Assembly (NCBI GenBank): GCA_964591175.1
Contig: CAZQAF010000003.1
Location: 33,314 to 97,313 of the forward strand
Direction: 5' to 3'
Length of the DNA: 64,000 nucleotides
Source of the DNA: UBA11574 sp964591175
Lineage (GTDB): Bacteria; Desulfobacterota; Desulfobacteria; Desulfobacterales; UBA11574
Shown here one piece after another: positions 35,101 through 43,634 of this stretch (position 1 is the stretch's first letter; the number at the start of each line of letters is the position of its first letter). The notes under the pieces are model-generated. The model was not told the origin of the DNA. It saw nothing but the letters and a program-made list of their open reading frames with translations, and searched no databases. A program made the position numbers and the translations under genes.

Positions 35101-36012
35101 ATGACGGATATATCGATTATCGACATCCAAAAAACTGAAAAACGATTGAAAGACCATGTTGGGACCCTGACCCAAACCATTGGCGAGCGGAGTGTTTTTC
35201 AACCCCATAACCTGGAAAAGACAAGAGCTTACATCGAAAATTTTTACCGGCATATCGAACTTCCGGTGCGATGTGACTCTTATTCGTACGGAAATCTTAC
35301 GGTTTCGAATATCGTGGCGCAAATCGCGTTTTGCGACCGGCCGGAAAAACACTATATCGTGGGCGCCCACTATGACTCGGTCGCCGGAACCGTGGGCGCC
35401 GACGACAATGCCAGCGCCGTGGCTGTCCAGCTCGAGACCGCACGCCTTCTCACGATGCTGAAGGATCGCCATAAACTGGATCTTGCCGTGAAATTTGTCT
35501 CCTTTCCCCTTGAAGAGCCTCCCACTTTCGGCACCCGCTACATGGGCAGCAGCGTTTATGCTTACAATGCCTGGAAATCAAAGGAGCAGATCGACGGCAT
35601 GATCTGCCTGGAGATGGTCGGTTATACCTGCCATGACCCGGGATGTCAAAATTATCCGTTTCCGCTGATGTTTTTAGATTACCCCAAACAGGGGGATTTT
35701 ATCGGCATTGTGGGCAACTTTAAATCCAGTGGATTTACAAGGGCTCTATCCAAAGCGTTTTCTAAAAACCCGGATCTTCCGGTGGTTAAACTGACGGTGC
35801 CTGCGGGAGGGTATCTGCTGCCTTCCATTGGACTCAGCGACCATTCGTCATTCTGGCACAGAGGATACAAAGCGGTCATGATCACCGACACGGCCTTTTA
35901 CCGAAACCCCCATTATCACCGGGCTTCGGATACCATGGAAAAGCTGGACTATGGATTTATGGCCCAACTGGTAAAAAGTCTGCTGTTTTTCTTCCTCTCT
36001 CACCATTCGTAA
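35101..36012 (+). CDS. M28 family zinc peptidase
   Basis: A 303-residue single-domain aminopeptidase-type protein. Zinc ligands appear in the M28 order: VGAHYDSVAGTVGADDNASA (His, Asp), FPLEEPPTFGTRYMGS (Glu pair), EMVGYT, and the final NPHYHRASDTMEKLDY (His). There is no signal peptide, so it acts in the cytoplasm. It removes N-terminal residues from peptides in relatives. It begins 40 bp after the FAD oxidoreductase and closes the set. No obvious terminator was found in the region that follows. Confidence 0.9.
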   Translation: MTDISIIDIQKTEKRLKDHVGTLTQTIGERSVFQPHNLEKTRAYIENFYRHIELPVRCDSYSYGNLTVSNIVAQIAFCDRPEKHYIVGAHYDSVAGTVGADDNASAVAVQLETARLLTMLKDRHKLDLAVKFVSFPLEEPPTFGTRYMGSSVYAYNAWKSKEQIDGMICLEMVGYTCHDPGCQNYPFPLMFLDYPKQGDFIGIVGNFKSSGFTRALSKAFSKNPDLPVVKLTVPAGGYLLPSIGLSDHSSFWHRGYKAVMITDTAFYRNPHYHRASDTMEKLDYGFMAQLVKSLLFFFLSHHS

Positions 36013-36224
36013 AGCATACAACTCCCGCAACATCGACAGGTATCATGGGCATGCCACGCGGTTGCTTTTTCCCGTCGGCTTTGACGATGCAACTTCCAGG
36101 GGAAAACCTCTGTTCTTTCAATCCGCAAATATGGAGATTCGAAATCAAAATAATTTTATGCTTTAAAAACCTTCCCTTAAAAAATAATATTCTGTGATTT
36201 ATTTTAAAATCAAATAAGTTCAGG

Positions 36225-36473
36225 TTATGTTTTGCATTTTTTTTTACGACTATTGGACCGGATTTGACTGCAATATTTACAAATGCGTTTTTGGGAGGGA
36301 GGAGATTTAAGGATTCTTGGTGCAGGATATCCACCATTTGGTTTATCTAAAACCCTTTGACCTCGCTTAATAGCTAACGGGATGTTGCAATAGGTATCAT
36401 CGAAATCATGATTGTCATCGGAAGGCTTTACATAATGATACACATCACTGTTAAAAAAAAACGCATATAACAT
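36225..36473 (-). CDS. 82-residue protein of unknown function
   Basis: This frame starts 1 bp after the stop of the short ORF at 36475-36642, as in translational coupling. It ends in a basic, Cys-containing tail (RICKYCSQIRSNSRKKKC) that could form half of a zinc knuckle. A PNGGYPAPRIL stretch precedes it. I do not recognise it. Coding status rests on coupling and on a good promoter upstream of the pair; composition alone is not convincing. It could also be decayed sequence. Confidence 0.35.
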   Translation of the reverse strand: MLYAFFFNSDVYHYVKPSDDNHDFDDTYCNIPLAIKRGQRVLDKPNGGYPAPRILKSPPSQKRICKYCSQIRSNSRKKKCKT

Positions 36474-36474
36474 A

Positions 36475-36642
36475 TTAACAAGCTTTCAGATTATTACAAA
36501 ACAGCGAGTATTGTTCATGTCTTTTGCAGAAATGTTTTACAACATCATCAATGACGTTAATAATTTTGTTATGGATAATATCGACCCCATCAACACCATC
36601 TATCCCTTCAAAAGCCACCAGAAGCCCTTTTTTAAGAATCAT
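36475..36642 (-). CDS. 55-residue ORF resembling the N-terminus of thymidylate kinase
   Basis: The product begins MILKKGLLVAFEGIDG, which closely resembles strand 1 and the start of the P-loop of dTMP kinases (FEGIDGAGKTT). It then continues VDGVDIIH, so the GKT of the P-loop is absent and the rest does not follow the family. An AAGG ribosome-binding site precedes the ATG, and a TTGACT-N18-TATAGC promoter lies 20 bp upstream. It may be a remnant of a kinase gene or an unrelated small protein. Enzymatic activity can be excluded from the missing P-loop lysine. Confidence 0.42.
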   Translation of the reverse strand: MILKKGLLVAFEGIDGVDGVDIIHNKIINVIDDVVKHFCKRHEQYSLFCNNLKAC

Positions 36643-37059
36643 AACAAACCTTCATTTTAGATGCTATAAGACGAGATCTTAAGCAAAGTCAAGAAGCAAA
36701 TTGTGTTCTTATTATATAATCAGACAATTACAAGAGAATTTTGTTGACAAGTTTGTTGACAAATTGTTCATAACTTCATTATCATTTTGAAAATAATATT
36801 ATAATTTTTAACAAGGATTTGTTTAAAACCTATCATGAATTTTTTTTCATTGTCAATTAGCCAAATATTTTTTTCTGACATGACGGTACCAATTAGAATC
36901 AATTTTCAAAAGGAAGTTGTGTTCACCGCAAAATGCTTTTGATATTTTTTGTAATTTCCGATACCGCATTTTCCCTGGATAAGGAAAAATATCATCGAGT
37001 TTATATTCCGAAAATTTGAGGTTTGCTATTTTTTTATTCCTTTTTTTGAATTTATAAAA
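36643..37059. other. AT-rich gap with a minus-strand promoter and a short tandem repeat
   Basis: A minus-strand promoter, TTGACT (36692-36687) with TATAGC (36668-36663) 18 bp apart, points to the 55-residue ORF. Around 36742-36765 the sequence TTTGTTGACAA occurs twice in tandem, the second copy carrying a TTGACA with a possible -10 TTATCA 17 bp downstream on the plus strand. The remainder is AT-rich and shows no supported gene. Confidence 0.4.
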
Positions 37060-38052
37060 CTATACTTTCATTCTGTAAACCGTAATCGGTTCACTGACGC
37101 CCTTGACGGTCACCGGCGGCAGGATTTCGGCGTCTATCCTGCCCGATAGCCGTTGAAAGGTCCTGCCGCTGATGATAATTTCACCGCCCTTTGCCATTCC
37201 CTGAAGCCGCGCGGCAATGTTGACCGGCATGCCTACCGAAGTAAACGATTTAATTCTCCGTGAGCCTAAAATGCCTGAAAACACTTTACCCGTCGATATG
37301 CCGATGCCGATGTTCAGCCGCAATCCATTTTTTTCGGATAGGCTTTGATCGATTTGTTTTGCCTTTTCCTGCATGCGCACGGCAGCTGTGACGGCACGGA
37401 TCGCATGGTCGTCATCCTCGACCGGTGATCCGAAAACCACCATGATACTGTCTCCGATATGCTTGTCCACGACGCCGTTGTGTTCATAGGCAATTTCACC
37501 CAGCGGCGTGAAATAATCATTGTTTAAAAAAGATGCGATTCTGTCGGGCGGGACATGCTGGGACATGTGCGTAAAACCGCGGATATCGGAAAAAAGAACC
37601 GATACCTCATGGAAAGAGGGCTTCAGAATCCCTTGGGATTTTTCAATTTTATTGTAAACCTGTTCCGACACAAATTGTTTTAAGCGTTTTCGTACATTGA
37701 TGCTGCGAATCTTGGCCCTGAGTTCCACATTGTCAAAGGGTTTGGTCAAAAAACCATCAATGCCTTCGTTTGTCGCCTGAATCGCAGCTTCCATGGTCGC
37801 ATATCCGGTGAGGATAATGCGGGTGATTTCCGGGTTGAGGACGCCGATCTCCAACAGCGTTTCAAGGCCGTCCAATCCCGGCATTTTATAGTCTGAAATC
37901 ACCGTTGAAATATCTGAAATATGCTCTTTGACAAAACCGATACCGATTTCACCATTCTCTGCGGTGAAGATTTCATAGGGCTCGTGCTTTAAGGCGCGTA
38001 CTACGGAGCGTCGAATACCCTCTTCATCGTCAATAAAAAGCAGTTTGTCCAT
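37060..38052 (-). CDS. response regulator fused to a class III adenylate/guanylate cyclase domain
   Basis: The 330-residue protein has an N-terminal receiver (acidic pocket DDEE at 8-11, phospho-Asp in VISDYKMPGLDG near 54, Lys in TKPF near 104). After a short linker comes a class III cyclase catalytic domain (about 150-325). The first metal-binding Asp is in VLFSDIRGFT, the second in GDSIMVVFGSP, and the transition-state region GKVFSGILGS...VGMPVNIAARL is present. Phosphorylation by a partner histidine kinase should control cyclic nucleotide production. No kinase gene is adjacent. It is monocistronic and in the cytoplasm. Confidence 0.92.
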   Translation of the reverse strand: MDKLLFIDDEEGIRRSVVRALKHEPYEIFTAENGEIGIGFVKEHISDISTVISDYKMPGLDGLETLLEIGVLNPEITRIILTGYATMEAAIQATNEGIDGFLTKPFDNVELRAKIRSINVRKRLKQFVSEQVYNKIEKSQGILKPSFHEVSVLFSDIRGFTHMSQHVPPDRIASFLNNDYFTPLGEIAYEHNGVVDKHIGDSIMVVFGSPVEDDDHAIRAVTAAVRMQEKAKQIDQSLSEKNGLRLNIGIGISTGKVFSGILGSRRIKSFTSVGMPVNIAARLQGMAKGGEIIISGRTFQRLSGRIDAEILPPVTVKGVSEPITVYRMKV

Positions 38053-38762
38053 GGGCAGGCTCTTATAACAATTAAGCGTTTCATAATTCTATAATAATCT
38101 TCCGATCTTCCATTATTCCCGCCGGTGCGTAGGTTCAACGTGCCGGAGGCCAATTGCGAGTGAAGCGAACTGTGTTCGGTTTCGTTTTTGTATTTTTCCA
38201 ATCAAATTTCGTGCCAAAAGCGAACTTGTTTTAAACCGTCAGGATCTGGCAGGGGAAAATTGAATCCAATATACTCAAAATCTTCTGTTCAATGATACTT
38301 ACGACGGCGATCGGAAAATATTTCCTTAACTGTTATTCGGAAATCCAATCAAATGGAATGAGGGGCTGAGAAGGGAAGATGCACAGAGAACAGGGCATGC
38401 GTGCACATATATCTGTGCACCTTAATCAGAAAATTTTGTATGTTGCCCATGAAAGAATGTTGAGGTTTTTAATTCTTTATGGTATTTTTATTTATCAGTA
38501 ATGAAGGCATCCATAAATGGTTATGACCAAGTTCCGATCTTTCACCGGGAATTTATTGACCATATCATGCACGAACCCATATCCGATCCAGTCATCCAGC
38601 ATCATTCTTTTTCAGCTCAAGGAAATAAAAATGCCCGGCCATATCTTGAGATCCATCGACCGATTGGCATGCATTGCCGATAATGTGTATCTGAAAAAAT
38701 CCTGTTTAATCCGTTAACGATTTAAACACTTGAAACTTTCAGATACCGAAAGGAGAAATGTC
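38053..38762. other. 710-bp gap with an inverted repeat and no supported gene
   Basis: GTGCACA-TATATC-TGTGCAC (38401-38420) is a perfect 7-bp inverted repeat around 6 bp, suited to an operator or a small hairpin; no U-tract follows. A minus-strand frame of 36 codons at 38495-38605 reads protein-like (GYGFVHDMVNKFP) but has no ribosome-binding site and a stop just upstream, so it may be decayed coding sequence. Short plus-strand frames near 38501-38717 have no support. Confidence 0.4.
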
Positions 38763-39125
38763 ATGGTGCCACAGATTTCCTTTACCAAGTATGAAAATGA
38801 AGTTCTTCCCGACTTTAGAAAAAAAATCAACCTCGCTGAATCCACTGAAGATGTCATCAATTGTTTTGTTCAAACCATTACGGAATTATGTAATACTGTT
38901 TTTGATAAAAAAATCGATTTTGATTTTGAGGATGTCACCCTGATCCTGGACCGCGAGCCCCATTTCAAAATGAGCCAGCGCTTTTTCGGATCGGATGAGT
39001 TCGCAACCGTTTGGAATGATTCTGATCTTTCAAGGGTTATCGGCCGCTTTGCAAAATCCGCAATGAATCGCTACAAGCGTCTTGAAAAATATTCGGAAAA
39101 AACCGACAAAAAAATGAGAAAATAA
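38763..39125 (+). CDS. 120-residue protein of unknown function
   Basis: Start at the ATG at 38763 is chosen because AAAGGAGA lies 8 bp upstream; an in-frame ATG at 38730 has no such signal. The protein is soluble, mixed alpha/beta in appearance, with a helical N-terminus and a basic C-terminal tail (KSAMNRYKRLEKYSEKTDKKMRK). It has no Cys motifs or signal peptide. I do not recognise a family. Ribosome-binding site and coherent composition support a real gene. A repeat element follows at 39237. Confidence 0.55.
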   Translation: MVPQISFTKYENEVLPDFRKKINLAESTEDVINCFVQTITELCNTVFDKKIDFDFEDVTLILDREPHFKMSQRFFGSDEFATVWNDSDLSRVIGRFAKSAMNRYKRLEKYSEKTDKKMRK

Positions 39126-39236
39126 GTTTTGCTACCCTATCTTTCCTTCCGGAAATGGTAGATTTAGGTTCAGACCAAGGCCGCAGCGATGTTGCAACCG
39201 CAGTCATAGCAGCGCTACGTCGAGGATTGCAAAAGA

Positions 39237-39378
39237 GAGACCTTTGAAAAATGCTGATTTTTGTTCAAGTTCAAGGAAGGCGAAAATTTTTACCGCAGGA
39301 ATACATTGAGTATTTTGAGGATTAAAATTTGAGACTGACGCAGAAATTGGGCAAAAAGCGGCGTTTTGCAAAGGTCTC
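39237..39378. repeat. intergenic repeat, copy A, with terminal inverted repeats
   Basis: The ends GAGACCTTTGAAAAATGC (39237-39254) and its near inverse ending TTTTGCAAAGGTCTC (39364-39378) flank a core with ACCGCAGGAATACATTGAGT and TTTTGAGGATTAAAATTTGA. The core and ends recur in copy B (42102-42355). A related core-like stretch (AACCGCAGTC ... GTCGAGGATTG) lies just before it at 39165-39230. It encodes nothing and separates the unknown gene from the thiamine-precursor transporter. Confidence 0.72.
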
Positions 39379-39432
39379 AAAGAGCGAGAACGCCAGCCCG
39401 GCCCTAAAGATGCCATTTCTGTGTGCATGCCA

Positions 39433-40389
39433 TCAGGGCCCCGGCAGCTCCACCGCATACGTGTCAAGCTGCGGAACTTTCTTGATCAAACCCTGCTTTT
39501 TCAAAAATTCGGCAAAACGCTGGTACCGGTGGCGATCCAGGGCGCCCGGCCGAAGGGCAAAGCGGGAAAGCGTATCCCGCCATGCCAGACGGTTCAGCCG
39601 GTTATTCAGATCTTTCCTTCCCCGAATAAAAAGTTCCCAACTGCGCTTGGGGTGGTTGACCAGATATTGAACGCCGTCTTCCAGCGCATCAACGAACTTT
39701 CTGAGTTTTACATTGTGAATGGCATCGCGATGGGCAACCAGTATGAGTTCATCATAGGAAGGGATGCCGTATTCTTCCACGAAAAAGGCACGTCCCGGTC
39801 GTTTGTCAATGTCCATTTGATTCAATTCAAAATTTCGAAAGGCGCCGATAACCGCGTCTGTATTCCCGGAATAAAGAGACGGCAGCAGTGAAAAATTGAC
39901 ATTGACCAGCTTCACGTCATCCAGAGAAAGGCCCTGGCGTTCAAGCATGACCTTGAGAATCACCGTCTCAAATCCGCCGATTGAATACCCGATGGTTTTT
40001 CCCTTGAGTTGAGAAAGATTGTCGATGCCGCTGTCTGCCAGCACGACCAGTGTATTCAAGGGCGTTGCGATAAGTGTCGCAATTCGAACCAATGGCAATC
40101 CTTGATCCACATGAAGATAATGCTGGGGTTGATAGGAAACCGCAATATCAGCCTTTTTCGCGGCAACGAGTTTCGGGGGATCGTTCGGGTTCGAAGGAAC
40201 CTGGAAGCTAACATCCAGCCCGCGTTGTTTGAAAAACCCTTTCTCGGAGGCGATAATGAGGGGCGCATGGTCCGGGTTGATGAACCAGTCGAGTACCACC
40301 GTTATTTTTTCTGATGCAACCGCGGTATTTGAAACGCCGGCCAAGAGGGCCGCCGCGATGAAAAGAACCATAAGAAGTTTCAGTTTCAT
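39433..40389 (-). CDS. thiY: ABC transporter substrate-binding protein, thiamine-precursor (HMP/FAMP) type
   Basis: Start at the ATG at 40389, overlapping the permease stop as ATGA. A longer frame upstream only overlaps the permease gene. The 318-residue protein has a signal peptide (LLMVLFIAAALLAGVSNTAVA) and an NMT1/THI5-like fold opening VVLDWFINPDHAPLIIASEKGFF, with KKADIAVSYQPQ. It resembles ThiY, which binds N-formyl-4-amino-5-aminomethyl-2-methylpyrimidine. A TPP riboswitch upstream of this operon supports a thiamine-precursor substrate. Confidence 0.9.
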   Translation of the reverse strand: MKLKLLMVLFIAAALLAGVSNTAVASEKITVVLDWFINPDHAPLIIASEKGFFKQRGLDVSFQVPSNPNDPPKLVAAKKADIAVSYQPQHYLHVDQGLPLVRIATLIATPLNTLVVLADSGIDNLSQLKGKTIGYSIGGFETVILKVMLERQGLSLDDVKLVNVNFSLLPSLYSGNTDAVIGAFRNFELNQMDIDKRPGRAFFVEEYGIPSYDELILVAHRDAIHNVKLRKFVDALEDGVQYLVNHPKRSWELFIRGRKDLNNRLNRLAWRDTLSRFALRPGALDRHRYQRFAEFLKKQGLIKKVPQLDTYAVELPGP

Positions 40390-41150
40390 CGGTTGTTTTT
40401 CTCCTTTATATTTTCTTCTTTTTGCCAAAAAACAAGTTTGGTCATCATCCTGTCCACTATAAAATAAAGTGTCAGGGCAACGATACACAAAACCGCAAGG
40501 GCCGCAAACATGACATCGATCTGCATGCGGGCATTGGTATAAAGCATATAAAACCCAAGACCTTTGCTCGACCCCACCCATTCTCCCACAACAGCGCCGA
40601 TGGGAGCTACGGCAGTTGCGACGCGAAGCCCTGAGGCAAAGGCCGGAAGGGCCGCAGGGATCCGGATATGCCGAATGACCGCTATCGGCCTGGCATTCAT
40701 CACCTGTGCAAGTTCCAGCCACTCTGGTTCGGTACTGCGAAGCCCATCGTAAAACGCCGCCGTCACCGGAAAAAAGATAATCAAAACCGCCATGGCAATC
40801 TTCGAACTCATGCCGTATCCGAGCCAAAGAACGAGAAGGGGGGCCAATGCAAATACCGGAATCGCCTGACTGATGACGAGAACCGGCAACAGCCATCGTT
40901 TTAAAGCGCGAAACTCAATCATGAAAAGCGCGTTCAAAGCGCCCCAGATTGTTCCGATGAGCAATCCGGCAATAATCTCCAACACTGTCGTCACGGCATT
41001 GTCGAATAAAAGACCTGCATGGGACACAGCAGCTTCGACGACTTTTACGGGACCGGGCAGTATGTAAGGCGGTACGCCGGATACCATAACAATGGTTTGC
41101 CACACAGCAATCAATCCGAACAAAATGACCATTGGACGGATAAACTTCAT
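40386..41150 (-). CDS. thiX: ABC transporter permease, thiamine-precursor type
   Basis: A 254-residue BPD-type permease with about six membrane helices and the EAA-like loop (EWLELAQVMNARPIAVIRHI near 147-166). It belongs with SsuC/TauC/ThiX permeases. It starts in an ATGA overlap with thiZ and ends in an ATGA overlap with thiY, so all three are translated together. Riboswitch context points to pyrimidine precursor uptake. Confidence 0.9.
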   Translation of the reverse strand: MKFIRPMVILFGLIAVWQTIVMVSGVPPYILPGPVKVVEAAVSHAGLLFDNAVTTVLEIIAGLLIGTIWGALNALFMIEFRALKRWLLPVLVISQAIPVFALAPLLVLWLGYGMSSKIAMAVLIIFFPVTAAFYDGLRSTEPEWLELAQVMNARPIAVIRHIRIPAALPAFASGLRVATAVAPIGAVVGEWVGSSKGLGFYMLYTNARMQIDVMFAALAVLCIVALTLYFIVDRMMTKLVFWQKEENIKEKNNR

Positions 41151-41929
41151 GGTGTCTCCCGGCGCTCCAGTCGTTCGATCAATTCCGCCTGCATGGAAAT
41201 AACGGCGGGGTCCCCGGGGTTACGCGGCGGAATGCCGGGCGGAATCAAAGGATCGCTTAGCCTTGCAGGTCTGCCGGTCATCACATATACGCTGTGTCCG
41301 AGACGAAGCGCTTCCAGCGGATCATGGGTCACCATCAATACGGTTGCCCCCCCGACCAGCTTCGCGGCCAAATCCTGAAGTTTGAGTCTCGTGAGCGCAT
41401 CAAGTGCCGAAAACGGTTCATCCATAAGAATGATTGAACGCTCTTCCATGAGCGTTCGCAACAGTGCCACACGCTGGCGCATCCCGCCGGACAAAGCCGA
41501 AGGAAGCGCATGGATATAATCGCCCAAACCCGCATCTTCAAGCAGCGAAATTGCTCTTTTTTGTTTTTGATCGGACATTTCATGCCGCAACCGCGCGCCG
41601 AGACAGACATTATCCACAACATTCAACCAGGGCAGCAGCAGATCTTTCTGCGCCATCCAGGCTGTCCGTCCCTGACGGTCGTAGCCGTCGTCAAAACGAA
41701 TTACACCTGAAAGCCCTTCATGAAGGGTTCCTGAAATCAGTCTGAGCAATGTCGACTTTCCGCAACCGCTGGGACCGATGAGACACGTCCACTGGCCGCC
41801 GGCTATGGTAAAATTCAATGAATGAAAAATCTGTGCGCCGGGATAGGTAAAGGAAACCTGTTCCAACGAAATGCTTGGCGCAGCTGAACGTAAGCCGCGC
41901 GGGTTGTCGGTGTTGAAGTTGTAGTGCAT
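41147..41929 (-). CDS. thiZ: ABC transporter ATP-binding protein, thiamine-precursor type
   Basis: A 260-residue ATPase with Walker A GPSGCGKST (about 53-61), signature LSGGMRQRV (about 145-153), Walker B ILMDEPFSALDA and the switch His in MVTHDPLEAL. It is of the SsuB/TauB/ThiZ group. It is the first gene after the minus-strand TPP riboswitch, about 95 bp downstream. An N-terminal stretch of about 20 residues before the usual family start is of doubtful value and a later start is possible. Confidence 0.92.
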   Translation of the reverse strand: MHYNFNTDNPRGLRSAAPSISLEQVSFTYPGAQIFHSLNFTIAGGQWTCLIGPSGCGKSTLLRLISGTLHEGLSGVIRFDDGYDRQGRTAWMAQKDLLLPWLNVVDNVCLGARLRHEMSDQKQKRAISLLEDAGLGDYIHALPSALSGGMRQRVALLRTLMEERSIILMDEPFSALDALTRLKLQDLAAKLVGGATVLMVTHDPLEALRLGHSVYVMTGRPARLSDPLIPPGIPPRNPGDPAVISMQAELIERLERRETP

Positions 41930-42024
41930 TGAATACCGTTAAAATTTGCGAGTACGTGAAACTTTATTAGGATCAAACCGAAATGCCGGATAACAGGGAG
42001 GAAAATCGACCATAAAATAATGTC

Positions 42025-42100
42025 AGCTTCCCTACGCCGGCATGATCCGGATCAGGTTCCAGGGGTCGAAGCTTCAAGCCTCCTCTCAGCCGATTTGCGT
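42025..42100 (-). promoter_or_regulatory. TPP riboswitch upstream of the thiZXY operon, 5' strand atypical
   Basis: On the minus strand the conserved blocks CTGAGA (42089-42084), ACCTGATCCGGAT (42057-42045) and GCCGGCGTAGGGAAG (42040-42026) are all present. The expected 5' block GGGGTGC is not found: the sequence there reads TTTCGACGC, and the end of repeat copy B begins at 42102. Four bases (ACGC) could still pair with GCGT. The call as a TPP aptamer is firm, but its 5' strand may have been altered by the repeat. Confidence 0.85.
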
Positions 42101-42101
42101 C

Positions 42102-42355
42102 GAAACCTTTGAAAAATCTCATTTTTGCCTGCCCTGTTAAATCTGCTTTGTTATTTAACCGGGGTTCAAGTTCAAGGAAGCCGAAAATTTTAACCACAGG
42201 AATGCATAGAGTATTTTGAGGATTAAAATTTGAACTTGACCCCAGAGAAATAGGCTTCGCATTTCACGGGGCAGGCGCAGAAACTTGTCCGCCTCACCGC
42301 AAGCGGCATCTTCGACCGGCGGATTGGGCAAAAAGTGGGGTTTTGCAAAGGTCTC
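42102..42355. repeat. intergenic repeat, copy B, with terminal inverted repeats
   Basis: GAAACCTTTGAAAAATCTC (from 42102) and the near inverse ending TTTTGCAAAGGTCTC (42341-42355) bound a 254-bp element. The core ACCACAGGAATGCATAGAGT with TTTTGAGGATTAAAATTTGA resembles copy A. A second module (GTCCGCCTCACCGCAAGCGG and CATCTTCGACCGGCGGAT) is shared with copy D. It fills most of the space between the two divergent TPP riboswitches. Confidence 0.75.
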
Positions 42356-42524
42356 GAACCGGCTCCCCCAGTGACAAATGATTTGCTTGCTATCACGAGC
42401 GGCCGTATTTGTCAAACAAGCACTCAACTTTTAACTTGGAACCTTACGGCCATGGGACACGGATGGACACGCACGAATATTTACTTGCATTTTTTTGCCC
42501 CCGCTGATAAATAAATCACATAAA

Positions 42525-42612
42525 TCCGGATAGGGGTGTTCTGATTTTATTGCAGAACTGAGAGCAGACCCTTTGAACCTGATACAGTTAGCACTGTCGT
42601 AGGAAAATCGGA
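42525..42612 (+). promoter_or_regulatory. TPP riboswitch upstream of thiD
   Basis: All conserved blocks are present in order: GGGGTG (42533-42538), CTGAGAG (42558-42564), CCTTTGAACCTGAT (42570-42583), CAGTTAGCACTG and CGTAGGAAAA. Pairing of TCCG (42525) with CGGA (42609-42612) closes P1. It lies 115 bp before the thiD start and should reduce expression when thiamine diphosphate is plentiful. Confidence 0.93.
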
Positions 42613-42727
42613 AAACCATGCATGACGTTTTGACGCCGCCATTCTTTTCAGCGTTTTTCATCCCCCCTATCGATCTCGTGCTCTCAGGTTAGATTCTAAA
42701 TCAAAACTTTTGTTCAGGAGGTTTTTC

Positions 42728-43531
42728 ATGCGAGTCGCCCTTACGATTGCAGGCTCGGATTCGTCGGGCGGTGCGGGCATTCAAGCAGATCTGAAAACGT
42801 TTCAGGCCCTTGGCGTTTTCGGCATGAGTGCCGTTACCGCGGTAACCGTCCAAAATACTCAAAAAGTGTACGATATCCAGGAGATCCATCCCAAAATCGT
42901 TCACGACCAGATCACGTGTCTTTTTGAAGATGTTGACATTCATGCCGTAAAAATCGGCATGGTCTCCAGTATCGAACTGATTCAAGCCATTGCAAAAGCC
43001 CTGGGGTCCGTGAACCCGCCGGCGATTGTTCTCGATCCTGTAATGATCTCCAAAAGCGGATACCACCTGTTGAAACAGGACGCCAAGGATGCTCTGGTCC
43101 GTTATCTTTTCCCATTGGCCGAAGTCGTAACGCCCAACATTTATGAAGCGCAGGCGATCACCGGCTATAAAATTCATACTATCAACGACATGAAAACCGC
43201 GGCTATCGACATTTTGAAACTTGGCGCAAAAAAAGTGGTTGTCAAGGGAGGACATCTTGGAAATGGCCAAGCCACAGACATACTCTATGACGGCCGGGAG
43301 TTTAACAAGCTTCAAAGTCGCCGGGTGGACACAAACAACACCCATGGTACCGGCTGTACGTTTTCTTCGGCCATTGCAGCCAATATCGCCATAGGCAAAC
43401 CTTTTTTTGAAGCGGTCACCCTTGCCAAAGCATACATCACCGGTGCCATCGAACATGCCCTATCCATCGGAAAAGGCCACGGCCCGACTCACCATTTTTT
43501 CGATGTATACGCAAAGGCAGGGCTCATCTGA
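42728..43531 (+). CDS. thiD: hydroxymethylpyrimidine/phosphomethylpyrimidine kinase
   Basis: The start at 42728 follows AGGAGG six bases upstream. The 267-residue protein opens VALTIAGSDSSGGAGIQADLKTF, the ThiD hallmark, and has the ribokinase-fold block NNTHGTGCTFSSAIAANIA near residues 200-218 with the catalytic Asp/anion hole. It phosphorylates HMP twice for thiamine synthesis. A TPP riboswitch precedes it, matching the divergent precursor transporter. No thiE is fused or adjacent. Confidence 0.95.
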   Translation: MRVALTIAGSDSSGGAGIQADLKTFQALGVFGMSAVTAVTVQNTQKVYDIQEIHPKIVHDQITCLFEDVDIHAVKIGMVSSIELIQAIAKALGSVNPPAIVLDPVMISKSGYHLLKQDAKDALVRYLFPLAEVVTPNIYEAQAITGYKIHTINDMKTAAIDILKLGAKKVVVKGGHLGNGQATDILYDGREFNKLQSRRVDTNNTHGTGCTFSSAIAANIAIGKPFFEAVTLAKAYITGAIEHALSIGKGHGPTHHFFDVYAKAGLI

Positions 43532-43634
43532 ATCTTTCCTAACTCTTTGGCTTTGTGAAACATGACCGCTTCAGAAATGATTAAATTTCTGGCTGAAAGA
43601 ACTCATTAATCAGTGCTCGTGGAAAGGATGTTAT

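Noticed and set aside
36517..36660. 47-codon plus-strand ORF opposite the thymidylate-kinase-like ORF
   Set aside because: It lacks a ribosome-binding site and the minus strand has a promoter and ribosome-binding site over the same interval.
40390..40896. Long version of the thiY frame extending to 40896
   Set aside because: The added part lies inside the permease gene in another frame. The ATG at 40389 is followed by a proper signal peptide and overlaps the permease stop as ATGA.
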